Source: Lingula anatina (Eukaryota; Brachiopoda; Lingulata; Lingulida; Lingulidae). From it: a stretch of 64,000 nt of DNA. The stretch spans positions 101,417 to 165,416 of the forward strand of contig NW_019775921.1 of NCBI RefSeq assembly GCF_001039355.2, written 5' to 3'. Shown here piece after piece: positions 45,152-56,412 of this stretch (position 1 is the first letter of the stretch; the number at the start of each line of letters is the position of its first letter). The notes beneath the pieces are model-generated. The model searched no databases. It was not told where the DNA came from and saw only the letters and a list, made by a program, of their open reading frames with translations. The position numbers were made by a program, and so were the translations under genes.

Positions 45152-46246
45152 CTGGTCTGTAGATTTAAGTCCTATGTAGATTGCGGTCTTTCGCTGGAGC
45201 CAATTACAATTAGTATTTAGGTGCATACTCTCTACGCTATGCAGACTTCTACCCACAAAGCGAGCTTCACGCCGAGTTTGTATGCTAACTAGATGTCCTG
45301 AATCTCTCTCACACTCGGTCTCAGCTTCGGACCACGTTTTTATGTAATATTGCTTAAACCGATAACAGTTCCCCTCAAAAAGGCTGTATCCTGGGTGGCA
45401 TGAAAACGGTTCCACCATTTGACGGGGAATGGCTTTGTACTCAGCACGCACGTCGAATTGCAGTGGACCGTCACACGGTGTCCACTCGATGCTCATTTGG
45501 TCATAATTTCCTCGAAGTGGTGAAAATTGCTTAGAGCTATTCATGAAATGGGTATGGAATTTTACCTCATTGTATTCTGTCACGTCATAAAAAGTAAACG
45601 TCCCACATGGAATATAACGATTGTTTTCAAGTGTTATTTGCAAGATGTGATCAGCAGGAGCGGTCAAATAAAACTTACAGCCTGCCGTCAAATTACCGCG
45701 ATTAATTCTGATCCAACCTGAACGTGAATATTCAACATGTGTGCACGGCAATTTGCGATCTTCACAATCCTCCACCACATCTATATCAGCCTTCAATCCT
45801 GTGGCACGGACATCTAGGTCAGTACTAAATATAACCTCAACTGAATAGTTAAAGCACAGTTGAACATTTAGGATACTGGGTTCGGAAAATGTGTATGAGC
45901 CACACACTGCTCCCCATAACGTATGCATATCTTTATCATCGTAAAATCTGAAGCCTTGACGAGAAATAATTACTACGTAATCTTTGTCGCATCCTCCTGA
46001 AAGTTCTAGGTCAAATTTAGTGAAGCGAATATTAGCCCACTTATAATCTGGTACCTTGATTTTTTCCTTTACAGTTACCTCATTTGGATAGGTAGACCCT
46101 TCTTGCGGCACAACAAATTTAATGCAACATACTGGTTGGTAGCCGAATATAGCAAATGCTAGGAGGATGTGGAAGTAAAAGTGTCCGTTTGGTGTCCATC
46201 TGCCCATCGCTTGACCTCCTCTAGCTAACGATGTGTGTCTTATCAT
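45152..46246 (-). CDS. Receptor 2, exon 1: signal peptide, CUB-like x2, lectin N-half
   Basis: 365 codons from ATG at 46246, ending in phase 0 after Ser-Thr-Asp-Gln at the GC donor. The signal segment (FYFHILLAFAIFGYQPVCC) and both CUB-like segments match receptor 1 closely. The last 50 residues before the junction diverge much more: after the shared QTRREARF the two proteins share little until AIYIGLKSTDQ. That stretch is the part of a C-type lectin domain leading into the long loop region. As in receptor 1, Met14 is an alternative start. A TATA box lies about 120 bp upstream. Confidence 0.85.
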
Positions 46247-46365
46247 CGTGTGGAATGAATGCTTTTCTATTAATCCTCAGCGAAAACTCTAATCCATGAG
46301 TGTGCACGTGCGTGTGTTTTGTCTACCCTACTGATTGATGCCCAAGAACATGCCAATTGCAGTGC

Positions 46366-46375
46366 CTTTATATAG
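46366..46375 (-). promoter_or_regulatory. TATA box, receptor gene 2
   Basis: TATATAAAGG on the minus strand, 120-130 bp before the start codon, with an ATTGG-containing stretch nearby. It would place transcription start near 46340. Receptor gene 1 has lost the matching sequence, because similarity stops at 21009. Confidence 0.55.
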
Positions 46376-46734
46376 AGAACTCGACATGGGTGTGGTTGCA
46401 TTCTAAAAGGAAAGCGGAAAAAACGTCAGCGACGAGCAGAGATGTGTCCTCATATCAAAATTTCAAACGGTCACAGCTTACTTCAAACTAATGCCAATAA
46501 ACTGAGTCATAAAATATTTAACGCACTGTAGATTATCATTTTATGTTGTTATTTGCCGACAAGATAAGGATCACGTTTAGTTCTTTTTTTACCTAAATAA
46601 TTCATATATTTTATTGCCACATTCATTATTGTGAAGATCAATAACATCTGTATGTGAGTGCTCTAGTACGACGTCGACCAAAATTATCAATCAACTTCTC
46701 CTGCCCAGTGCTATGTTGGTTATATCTCGTTATC

Positions 46735-47480
46735 AGCTAAAATGTTTGGGAGCGCGAATTCCCAAATTCCAAAATATATATCAGACCAGCCTGGTGTTCT
46801 CTTATCATTGAAGTAAGTTCAGTTGATATCACCTGATATCCATTTTTAATTAGATTTAAATTCCCAGGTGCTCAATTCGTGCTTTGGCAGACGAAATGAA
46901 AACTGAAATTCCTCCGCTATTTTAGTGTAACATTGATAACATTATGATATATTAGGATATCATATGCGTATGTGTACTTAAGGATGGGCCAATATATTTT
47001 TTCTTTTTATTTCTCATTATCATCCAGTAAACATCACTGCTCAAAACCCCACCTTACATTCTACTGGATACTCGTCCCAGCATTAATTTATAAGTGAGAA
47101 ATGTTTCTGATATTGTGCTTATGCTTATTTCCCCACAGGGTATTAAATGAATCGTCACTTATTCAATAATTTACAGGCCTCTTAAATGATTATTGTTGTA
47201 TGCTACCACGAGCAGTAGATTTGGGAGCGCGAATTACAAAATTAATAACTCATACCACGATATATATATATATAGATGTAAAATGAGAAGATACGAATAC
47301 AGGGTTAGAGCGGTGCGCGTGTCGTAACGCTGTGCTTTTGACTGCTAATTTTGCTTTCCGAAGTTCGGCTGCTTTATTTCGTGGCTCGAGTCTTTAATTT
47401 GGGCATTTGTGCTCACGAATCTGACGTTTGACTTTGCCAACGCCTCATCCATTTATAAAGCCTGATTTATAGCATCTATT
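46735..47480. repeat. Duplicon C, copy 3 (partial)
   Basis: Shares TTTGGGAGCGCGAATT and the CTGGTGTTCTCTTATCATTG block with copies 1 and 2, with deletions. Non-coding. Confidence 0.75.
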
Positions 47481-47599
47481 TTATGGTAATATGGGGGTGG
47501 GGTGGGACTTACATTACGACATCCGATTTTCGTGATAACGATATAGGCCCTATTCATATAGTTTTGCAATCTTTGTAACTTCAGCATATGGATCTGCTC

Positions 47600-47975
47600 G
47601 TTTGCTCGTTTGTTTTTGTAAGATTTTTGTGCTGTGAAGAGGTTCCTGAAATGTTAACATGGAGAAAGGCCATTGTCAATTTTTAAAGTTTTTTTTTAAT
47701 TTGGATGTAGTCTTATCTAATTGCCTAAAGGGACACTGCTGTTGACTTTTTTCAGCTTGCCCAGTTTTATTCAAATCCAGTATTGATTGGCGATTATGTG
47801 GGTGCCTGAAAAACCGGCCTATCAACTCATTGATTTCAAACGTTTGAAAAAAAATGACCAATCAACACAGTGAAAAGTCCCCCAGTGGTGGGCCTTGGCT
47901 GTGGACATACAATTGAGGGGGATTGAATTACTCTCTGCTGACTGACAAGCCACATGTGCTGCTTGAGATTTAAAG
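47600..47975. repeat. Duplicon E, copy 2
   Basis: Matches 33850-34200 and continues directly into duplicon F at CTGACTGACAAGCCACATGTG. Confidence 0.7.
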
Positions 47976-48860
47976 TTTGCAGGGGCGTAACCAGGCATAC
48001 ACACGGATGCACTGTGCGTACATTTTTTTTCTTTTTGGCCAACCATGATATTATTATCTGTGAACTTGATTTATTTTCTAGAGAATATAACATCGAAAAC
48101 CACATTCAATTGTAAGTTAAGGTCACCTGTATGCACACACACTGGACAATAGAAGTGTCACCCCTACTGAACCATACTTTGGGGGAAATAAATGACTGTG
48201 GAATGATATGCTCCTGGTATCATTTTATTAACATTAAATTTCACAAAAAGACCAACAAAACAATTTAAATAAGCTATATGAGAGCACTATCGGAGTATCC
48301 TGCCATATGAGATTAGTTGATTTTGGGAACCATGCACCGCAAGTAAGCTGGGTGATACCATATATAAACTGAATTCTTAGTAAATTGACCATTAAGCTGA
48401 CCATGGATGTCATGAAGTAGAAAGCAAGAAGGCGTAGTAATACTACAACGATGAACAGATTCTTTTCAACTCAGGACAGCTGCCGCAAACCACATCGAAC
48501 AACTGTATAATCTGCAATTCGCACAGTACTCAAAGTTTATGATTCACCAAGTCCCTGGTTAAATAAATATACCATTCCGGGTGAAATGTTGTACATGTCA
48601 CAGGGATAAAACCAAATACACTTTAATAGCTATGGATTATAATCCTGTCTAATGGCTATTATCGGTGGGTTAATTGTAGGGGATTAAAACTAAAGCCGTT
48701 GGGATCTAGCAGGGATAAATAGTATCCCTAGGGACCATTCCCACAGATGTTTGGATCGATCTTTCTGCCTGGAGAGTCTCACTAATTTGCTATCACCTAA
48801 ACCTGCTTAAATCCAAGGACACTTTAATAGCCCTGGTTTATATGCCTTTCTTAAGGCCAT
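47930..48860. repeat. Duplicon F, left part, copy 2
   Basis: Matches parts of 27405-28560 and includes a truncated MITE (48134-48268) plus a half copy of hairpin MITE family 1 (48710-48820) that retains the GGGACCATTCCCA end missing from the first copy. Confidence 0.7.
48134..48268 (-). mobile_element. Truncated copy of the TA-flanked MITE
   Basis: Reverse orientation relative to 36027-36263. Starts with the CACACACTGGACAATAGAAG end and stops about half way, near CAAAACAATTT. Confidence 0.8.
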
Positions 48861-48929
48861 TATCGGTGTGTTTATTATAGAGGATTTTAACCTAAGCCGG
48901 GTTCAGTCCCGTCGTAAGAAAATATATTA

Positions 48930-50330
48930 CTATTACTGTGATCCCTTTACAGAATTATGCGACATTGTACTCATTTTTGCTTAATTCTGATTTAATAGAT
49001 ATTACCATTACACATGTCATTGCAATGAGATTGTAATGATGAAAAAAAAAGTGGGAGATAAATGAGAGGACAAGCAGACTCCTAATGTAAAATATTTACA
49101 GGGAAAAAAAACCTGATGTGTCTTCTCTCTTCCTTCCGAATTTTAATGCACTGCAGATATTATTGTTTCCAACTTCTTTTCTTGAAGAATGCTGGTGCGT
49201 ATAAGTTTGGAGACAAAGGAAGATTTCAAGAACGTGTATGATAGCTGTGAGGTGTTGCAAGATGGTCCAACAAGGCAGAGGCGGGTCGCTGCAACACTCA
49301 GGACACTGAAGATTTTCGCTGTGCACATTCTCCATAACGACCTTCTTATACAAGTGTGCTTGCCTGTACATATATTATCCTTTCGTGTACAATAAATCAC
49401 ATCCATCACTCGTGCCTTAGCAATTTTCGTCGATCTCAGTGGACCCCATGAAATACAATGTACTTACTCTAAATATCACGTTAATTGAACGATAACATTA
49501 AGTGAAAATATTTAAATCAATTTATCGTAGTACCAATCAAGTTTTCACTAAGACAGGAAAAGCCCAGAAAACAAAATGCTGAAGTGTTTCCTTTTATTCA
49601 TACTGCTGAATGTTATCTGTTTGCCAAAGATCTTTTATTTTGTTTTTGGTTTGGCAACTTTAATCATTGTTCTGTCTGTCTGAGGAGAATAAAAGGATGC
49701 AGGGCACAGATAAGAAGTATTTTACATGGGCGGGGGGGGGGAGCTGTAGAAACCGTCACATATTCAATTTACAATGTATATGCGTACATGAAGAAGAATT
49801 GCATTATTTTAAAGAAGGTTAAATTCAGTTTTGTTTACGTTTTCAAGGTATAAAAATACAAAGGCTAAATAATTTTTACAGAAAGTTATTTGCCCTTATA
49901 AACGTCTTATATTTTATCCAATTTTCAGCAAGCAATAATCTGTAAAATCCTAGAAACAAATAATTCATACATTGAAAACTCTTATGAAAATTAGGCTATT
50001 CAAGGCTTATCAATTACTTTAAATGAGAAGCGGATCAATTTCAAACAACATAACGTTTGCCAGCAAGCATATGTTGATAACAAAATAATACTGAACGTTT
50101 CATGCAGTGAATATGTTAGTTCGGATATTAGCTTAATCTTTTCTAAACAATTTACCAGTGAAAGTTTTAACTTAAAAGTCTAATTTAAATCGAACAAATC
50201 TTAATTTCATACATTTAATGGTTATAAAATTTAAGTTGGTTGTTGAACAATTGCAACATGGCAATATAAGAATAACCGCGAACAAACCAATAAATGAACA
50301 CTGTCCTCGGATGGGGCATGTACGTGTGCC
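48930..50330. repeat. Duplicon F, right part, copy 2
   Basis: 49325-50330 matches 30075-30990. The section 48930-49300 matches 52400-52770, sharing ATTATTGTTTCCAACTTCTT. No convincing gene. A G-run lies near 49731-49741. Confidence 0.75.
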
Positions 50331-50586
50331 TACTTGGTCTGAAATACCTTTGTAACTGTACTTGTAACCTGAAATTTTTAAATTGGATTAAAATTAAAAT
50401 TGGATATAATAGTGTAAAGCATGTAAAAAGGCGCTCAGGTGCTTAAGGACTTCACAGTTCTATAAAAGCCATAAAGATATTTTCGTTGCGGACAGTGGGT
50501 CGGGCTGACGAGGCTCCCGGCCCGAAACAGCTGTGGGGACTTATATAAATTAAAATGGAGAGAACAGTTTAACTTTGTTCGTTTTT

Positions 50587-50587
<1 letters not shown>

Positions 50588-50658
<71 letters not shown>
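50588..50658. repeat. AT dinucleotide microsatellite (~70 bp)
   Basis: An uninterrupted TA run at the boundary where duplicon C copy 4 begins, so it may mark a recombination or insertion edge. Confidence 0.95.
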
Positions 50659-50662
<4 letters not shown>

Positions 50663-50667
50663 GCCCT

Positions 50668-51395
50668 TCTGGTGTTCTCTTATCATCGACGTAAGTTCAA
50701 CTGATATCACCCCAATCCATTTTTAATTAGAATAAAATTCCCAGTTGTTCAAATATTCGTGATTTGAAAGACGAAATGAAAACTGAAAACTTCGCTATTT
50801 TAGTGAAACTTTGATAGCATTATAAGATGTAAGGATTTCATATGTGTATGTGTACTTTAGAATGGGTTCACTTTTTTCGTTTTTTTCCTCGTTATCACCC
50901 AGTAAACTTCACTGCTCAAAACCAACCCTTACATTCTATTGGATACTGGTTCCAGCATTAATTTATAAGTGAGAAATGTTCCTGATATTGTGCTTCTGAA
51001 TTTTTTTCAATTGCTTTTACCAAATTGCTCATTTCCCCACAGGATATTAGCAAATGTAGCATCACTTTTTCAATAATGTACAGGCCTCATAAACGATTAT
51101 TGTCGAATGCTATTTTAACAAATTGCTTATTTCCCTAGAGGATACAAGCAAACGTAGCGTCACTTATTCAACAATGTACAGGCCTCATAAACGATTATTG
51201 TTGTATGCTACCACGAGCGTGTCGTAACGCTGTGCTTTTGACCACTAATTTTACTTTCCTAAGTTCGGGTACTTTATTTCGTGGCGTGAGTCTTTAATTT
51301 CGGCATTTGTGCTCTGTGGTTTGACTTTGCCAACACCTAATCCATTTATAAAGCTCGATGTATAGCATCAATGTAATGGCAATATGGGTGTGGGT
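50668..51395. repeat. Duplicon C, copy 4 (partial)
   Basis: Starts at CTGGTGTTCTCTTATCATCG and follows copies 1 and 2 with deletions. Non-coding. Confidence 0.75.
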
Positions 51396-51526
51396 GGGAC
51401 TTACATAATGACATCCGACATTTATGATAATAACATAGGTCCTGTTCATATAACTTTGTAATCCTTGTTACGTCAGAATATTTATCTGCTCGTTTGTTCG
51501 TTTCTTAGTTAGTTAGTTAGTTAGTT

Positions 51527-51528
<2 letters not shown>

Positions 51529-51571
<43 letters not shown>
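51529..51571. repeat. Poly-T tract after (TTAG)n
   Basis: 43 T after a short (AGTT)n run. This could be the A-tail of a minus-strand retroelement, but no element body is recognised. Confidence 0.85.
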
Positions 51572-51573
<2 letters not shown>

Positions 51574-51589
51574 GATTTTTGTGCTGTGA

Positions 51590-52230
51590 AGAGATACCTG
51601 AAATATTAAAACGGGACCATTGTCTTTTATTAAAGTTAAATTGCCTGAAGTGATACTAGGTGTTGATATCTTTCAGCTTGCCCAGTTTTATCCAGATCCA
51701 GTGTGATTGGCTATTATGTGGGTGCCTGGAAAATGGACCAATCAACTCACTGACCTTTAAAAGTTTGAGAAAAAAAGGCCAGTGAACCCCCCCCCCCCCC
51801 TGTGGCGGGCCTTGGCTGTGGACAGACAATTGAGGGGGTGAATTTCTCTCTGCTAACACAATTAAACCACATGTGCTGCTTGAGATTTAAAGTTTTTCAG
51901 CTCTTTTCAAAGACTGACACTATAATGTTTGTTAGATCTATTGAATTATAGCTTGCAAGCAAGTCATAAATTTATTTAATTATTTATTTATAAGATGCAT
52001 CTATTCATGCGCTTTACAAAACCTGTTTAGATTATTAATGGAAAACTTTTCTTTCTTTTGAAAAATGCACCTGGTGACTTTATTCTTAACAATGTGCCAT
52101 CACTCAATTGCTTTCTCGGTTTAATTGATCATAGTAATTGCAGTAAACAATGAGAAAATACTGAAAACAAAACAACGTTGTTTCAAAAATAAAGATTTTT
52201 AAAATAAAAACTGAACATGTTAGTACAAAA
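51590..52230. repeat. Duplicon E, copy 3
   Basis: Matches 33890-34510, including GGCGGGCCTTGGCTGTGGACA and the TTTCAGCTCTTTTCAAAGAC phrase. Has a C run at 51786-51800. Confidence 0.75.
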
Positions 52231-52399
52231 TAGGGCTCGCCACTTTTTTCCAGTCAAATTTAATTTTACTAATCTACCTACAGACAGTAATGTTCATTAA
52301 GGATCCAGGACTTCTGTTAATTCCAGATTAAGAGCATACGGCGATCTTGCTGTTCAAGTCTATTGACCTATTGAGTGGAACGACCTTCCTATAAGATAT

Positions 52400-52770
52400 A
52401 TCACTATTACATGTACTATTACTGTGATCCCTTTACAGAACTATGCAATATAATACTCACTTTTGCTTTACTCTGATTTAAGAGATATTACCATTACACA
52501 TGTAGGTGAAATGAGATTGTAATGATGAAAAAAGTGGGAGAGAAAATGAGAGGACAAGCGGACTCCTAATATAAAATATTTACAGGGAAAAAAACCTGAT
52601 GTGTCTTCTCTCTTCCTTCCGAATTTTACTGCACTGCAGATATTATTGTTTCCAACTTCTTTTCTTGAAGAATGCTGGTGCGTATAGGTTTGAAACGATT
52701 GACCCACGTAACAAAGGAAGATTTCCCGAATGTGTCTGAAAGCTGTAAGGTGTTGCAAGATGGTCCAGCA
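52400..52770. repeat. Third partial copy of a duplicon F segment
   Basis: Matches 48930-49290. After it, 52770-53330 holds nothing recognised. Confidence 0.7.
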
Positions 52771-53332
52771 AGGAGATGTTGAAACCACACCGTATAGAAA
52801 CATTGAGATTGCTTATGCCAACTTACTATTATGCAAAGCATGGGTGCCCTAGTGCACCTGACACACTTTTGCGTATATTTAGTTCCTTTTAGGGTCATAC
52901 AACATTTTATAGACAGCTGTACGCTCACAATTTTGAAAAAATTAGATTGCTTTCACTTACATGTGGCGGTCTTATACCGTATGTAGATAATGATTTCAGT
53001 ACAAACTTTGCCTATGTATTGCATTTTATATGCGTATGCAATGTGCAGTGTGCAACACTAGGTCTTTTTTACATCTTTTGCTGCTAAAAGCTGCGGATGC
53101 CGATCGCACTGGAAGGTGAGCGTGTTAAACCCATCTCCGCCCAAGAACACATATCACACATTTCACGCTCTACCTACACCGGCCCGGTCGAACCATTGCG
53201 TATTAACTTTATACATATATTTTTTTTTTACCTTCAATACAGCGTTCGCAGCGTACAAGTAGTTTTATGCATGTCCAAAACTATCAAATAGGAGAAATAA
53301 GATACACAGACATATGTGGCAGGATCCAGAGT

Positions 53333-53440
53333 CTAACCCTTAATGTCATGGGACTGAACGGGAAGACTAACCAGGAGCCCTGAGTCATAATACCCGTAAG
53401 TGGTGTATACTTGCTGCAGGACATCCTGGGAACTGTGAAA
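53333..53440 (-). pseudogene. Decayed copy of exon 6 of the C8-MAM gene
   Basis: The minus strand aligns with 58921-59029 and its splice-donor edge, sharing AAGTATACACCACTT and TTCAGTCCCATGACATT. The reading frame is lost and the donor GTAAGG has become GGTTAG. It is an isolated pseudo-exon; no other exon copies were recognised nearby. Confidence 0.55.
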
Positions 53441-55440
53441 ATTAGGAGGACACTGGTGCAACGAACCTGAGGGTCCGTGTAACAGAAGGTCCGCCCTCCA
53501 ATTAGTTATTAGACTGACCAAAGTGGGTCAAAATCTGGGGTGAGGCTTACCTGTACAAATTGAATGGGAAGCGGACTCTGTAACATGGGGGACTCTCTGC
53601 CGAGATCATTATCCCGGTAGACCTTTGGATATTTTATCCACAATTCCCGACCAAAGATACACAAAACTTGCCAAAATCTTAAACATTTGTGGAAAGCGAA
53701 TTTTAGTATCTGATATTTTTTTTTTTAGTAAGGCCTTAAAAGGTCTTTTATTTCACACTAGGAAAAAATGAAGACTGTGCGATGGTGCCGTTTTTTAATT
53801 TTTCCACATTCTTATACAGTGTGTATGCATTCAGTCTGGATCCCCACAATTTTGGTAATGTGTCGAAGGTGTTATGAAAAATGGTTAATATTTAAAAAAA
53901 TGTGCTAGTTGTACATGTTAGCTTTAAACAATAACATTTATAAATGTACACACTGCATCGTATAATAAGATAAATTGCATAAATAAAATCGTTACGAAAA
54001 AAGGTGAAAAGTGTATTTAATTTTTTTTCACTCAAAGTCCAACATTGTAAAGGTAACTAAGATAAATTGTCCCTGTCGCCAAGAGCCAACTCTCAAGCAC
54101 TGTCATGCCTTTGGGCGGGGGAGGCTTAAGTTGTGCTGATTGTCACATGATAAAAATGAATTAGGGTGAATGAGGCTTCTTACATTTAGCGCACCTTCCT
54201 GAGGAAGGGATATAGACGAAACGTCGGAGCCCATATCATCTGCTGTCTGTGAGAGTCCAGTATTCTAGATTTTACTGGTTTTATCAAAACTGCAGGATGG
54301 ATGAAAGAACATACATTGTTTTAGGCACCTCTGCACGTCGTGGCTGAAGGTAAATAGTTGCTTTTTGATATTCATTTTTATTTTGTGACAAGTAATTACG
54401 CTGAAGTATGCTCATTTACTAGTCCCATTCTTATTTAGCGTGGTCAGGGAACAAGGTAAAATTTACATATACTGTATTTTCGAAGGAAAACGCACGTTGT
54501 AGCCACGATACTAGGTTGTCCATCTCCCAAACTGGAAATAAAGTAGATTGTACCGCTAGATATGAAAAGGGCTTAAGCGATACGCGATATGTTTTAAGAG
54601 GTTCTACCGTGTGATTACGCAAAGGGACTCCACACCTTTTCACCAGTTTTCCGCCAGTTCGTTTGTCGCTGTTAATCATTAAGTAAGGCGGAAGTTAACA
54701 CAAGTCTGTGCTATAAATCTTTATATATGCGAGAATCCCCGAAGGTAAAATAAGGCTCTATGCAGTACATGCATTACTGCTGTACATATGAATTCTGATT
54801 TGCATGTTATTTATGCATCGACCGATGAACCCCTCATGCACAGGATTATATGGTATGTTTTGCATTGGGCTTTTGAACAATAAATGTTAAAGATTTCATT
54901 CTTAAAGATCGAATTTTATAATTCCGCTTTACATTTCATTTTCAATTTCTCAAAGATTGATGTCATTTGTTATTATTTTAGTATCAATTATATTTCAGTA
55001 AAACACACCCCTTGAGAATGGTTCTTGGTTAATAGAGGAAAGCAGAATCCAGCCATCATAAAACAGAAAACAAATCAATAAACCAGAGCAGTTACTTCAT
55101 ACCTTATTTCATTAATTGATTTGTGTAAACTATGCGTGTGACAGATGTACGTTCTTCGCTGTAACACCTTGCCAACACCATGGCGTCATATTGAAGAACA
55201 CAGCCAGATATGTTCACACGTGGGGATTGACAAGTTAATCAAAACCTGCATTACCGCCTTCCCCTCTCTTAACTTGTATATTGCAAGGACAGGGACAATC
55301 CAAGTGTTATGCAGATGGTGATTGGCGGATAATTCACTCATCGTAAATAATGGATGATTCTTTACAAGGTGCTATGAAACATTATACACACTAAAATTTG
55401 ACGTTGTGAAAATCTTCCGAACATTCCATAATATCGACTA
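53441..55440. other. Intergenic, no gene recognised
   Basis: AT-rich. A CCTGAGGAAGGGAT...GACGAAACGTCGG phrase near 54193, common in retroelement tails, is the only notable motif. The last few hundred bases are the upstream region of GT3 and resemble the GT1/GT2 upstream region only weakly. Confidence 0.45.
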
Positions 55441-55464
55441 ACAATAATTCAGAGTTTCGTGAAA

Positions 55465-56412
55465 ATGACGTCATTGAAAGAAGGCATTATGGTAACCATG
55501 GTGATTTGTATAATGATCGCAACGTCGACTTTGATCATCATGTATGACGTGGACGTTACAAACATTGCTCGACTGAGAAAATATGTATCTGTGTCTTCCA
55601 TATTCAGATATAACGGAACAAAGTTCACTCTGGGTGTGAATGCCACGAACACAAAACAAATATCTATCGGTATAGGTTGTGCTATCAGTACCAAGGGATT
55701 TAAACCATCCTCAGTTTTGTCCACACTTCCAGTTTTTACAACGATGATGCCAAGTTTCTGTGAGACAGTTTCGGAAGGTTACTCCTATCATTTCTATATT
55801 AGCTACGATTACACGGATGCTTTCTTCAAAGATCAAAATTCGCGAGATACTTTCAAAGCTAAATTTTTCGACATGGTCGGAAAGCTTTGCTCATCGTCTA
55901 TACTTATATATCTGCATTTTGTTCGCTGCCCATTCGAGGGTTCACCTGCGCATGCTCAGAATTACGCAATAATGGCGGCGTACAATGACTCAATCGACTA
56001 CCTTTACCGAATTAATGATGATACAAAAATGGTGACAAAGTCATGGACCGAAACATTTATCGCTGAACTCTCCAAGTTCAGTCCACCAAATGTTGGCGTT
56101 GTCGGACCTAATCATCGAGGAGGAAACTCACAAATTTTGACGTACGATTTCGTTCACAGGACACATATTGACATATTTGGGTTTCATTACCCTGCTGTTT
56201 TTACAGGCTGGTTTGCCGACAATTGGATAACAGCGGTTTATAAACCAAATAGATCTAAGAAAATTGCCAACATAAGGGTTATACATACCATGGCAGCGGG
56301 CACCCGATATAACGTGAGAGCAGATTTGATAAAAAAATTCAAAGGTCAGCTGGAACACGACAAAAAGACACTGAACTCATGGTTAAAGAAAAACAAAGAA
56401 AACCAACTGTGA
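55465..56412 (+). CDS. GT3: glycosyltransferase-like type II membrane protein
   Basis: Single-exon paralogue of GT1 and GT2, 315 aa from the ATG at 55465, which aligns with the GT1 start. Signal anchor, INDDT and TYDFVHRTHI are kept. Two changes stand out: the acidic WFADDW motif reads WFADNW, and the CPC pair after VR is CPF, losing one cysteine. The C-terminus gains a few residues (KENQL instead of KL). It lacks the upstream 5' echo and the intact CRE pair of GT1/GT2, so it belongs to an older branch with separate regulation. Frame is intact and codon pattern coding-like, so it is probably expressed, perhaps with altered activity. Confidence 0.8.
   Translation: MTSLKEGIMVTMVICIMIATSTLIIMYDVDVTNIARLRKYVSVSSIFRYNGTKFTLGVNATNTKQISIGIGCAISTKGFKPSSVLSTLPVFTTMMPSFCETVSEGYSYHFYISYDYTDAFFKDQNSRDTFKAKFFDMVGKLCSSSILIYLHFVRCPFEGSPAHAQNYAIMAAYNDSIDYLYRINDDTKMVTKSWTETFIAELSKFSPPNVGVVGPNHRGGNSQILTYDFVHRTHIDIFGFHYPAVFTGWFADNWITAVYKPNRSKKIANIRVIHTMAAGTRYNVRADLIKKFKGQLEHDKKTLNSWLKKNKENQL

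Noticed and set aside
49096-49409. Overlapping frames at 49096-49409 with a similar frame at 52468-52803
   Set aside because: Both come from the repeated duplicon F segment; frames are not conserved in the same way between copies and have no motif.
50435-50710. 91-aa frame rich in Tyr-Ile repeats
   Set aside because: It is a translation of the AT microsatellite.
54190-54225. CTGAGGA...GAAACGTC phrase resembling a hammerhead ribozyme core
   Set aside because: No loop for stem III and no pairing for stem I can be drawn; more likely a conserved phrase from a retroelement tail.
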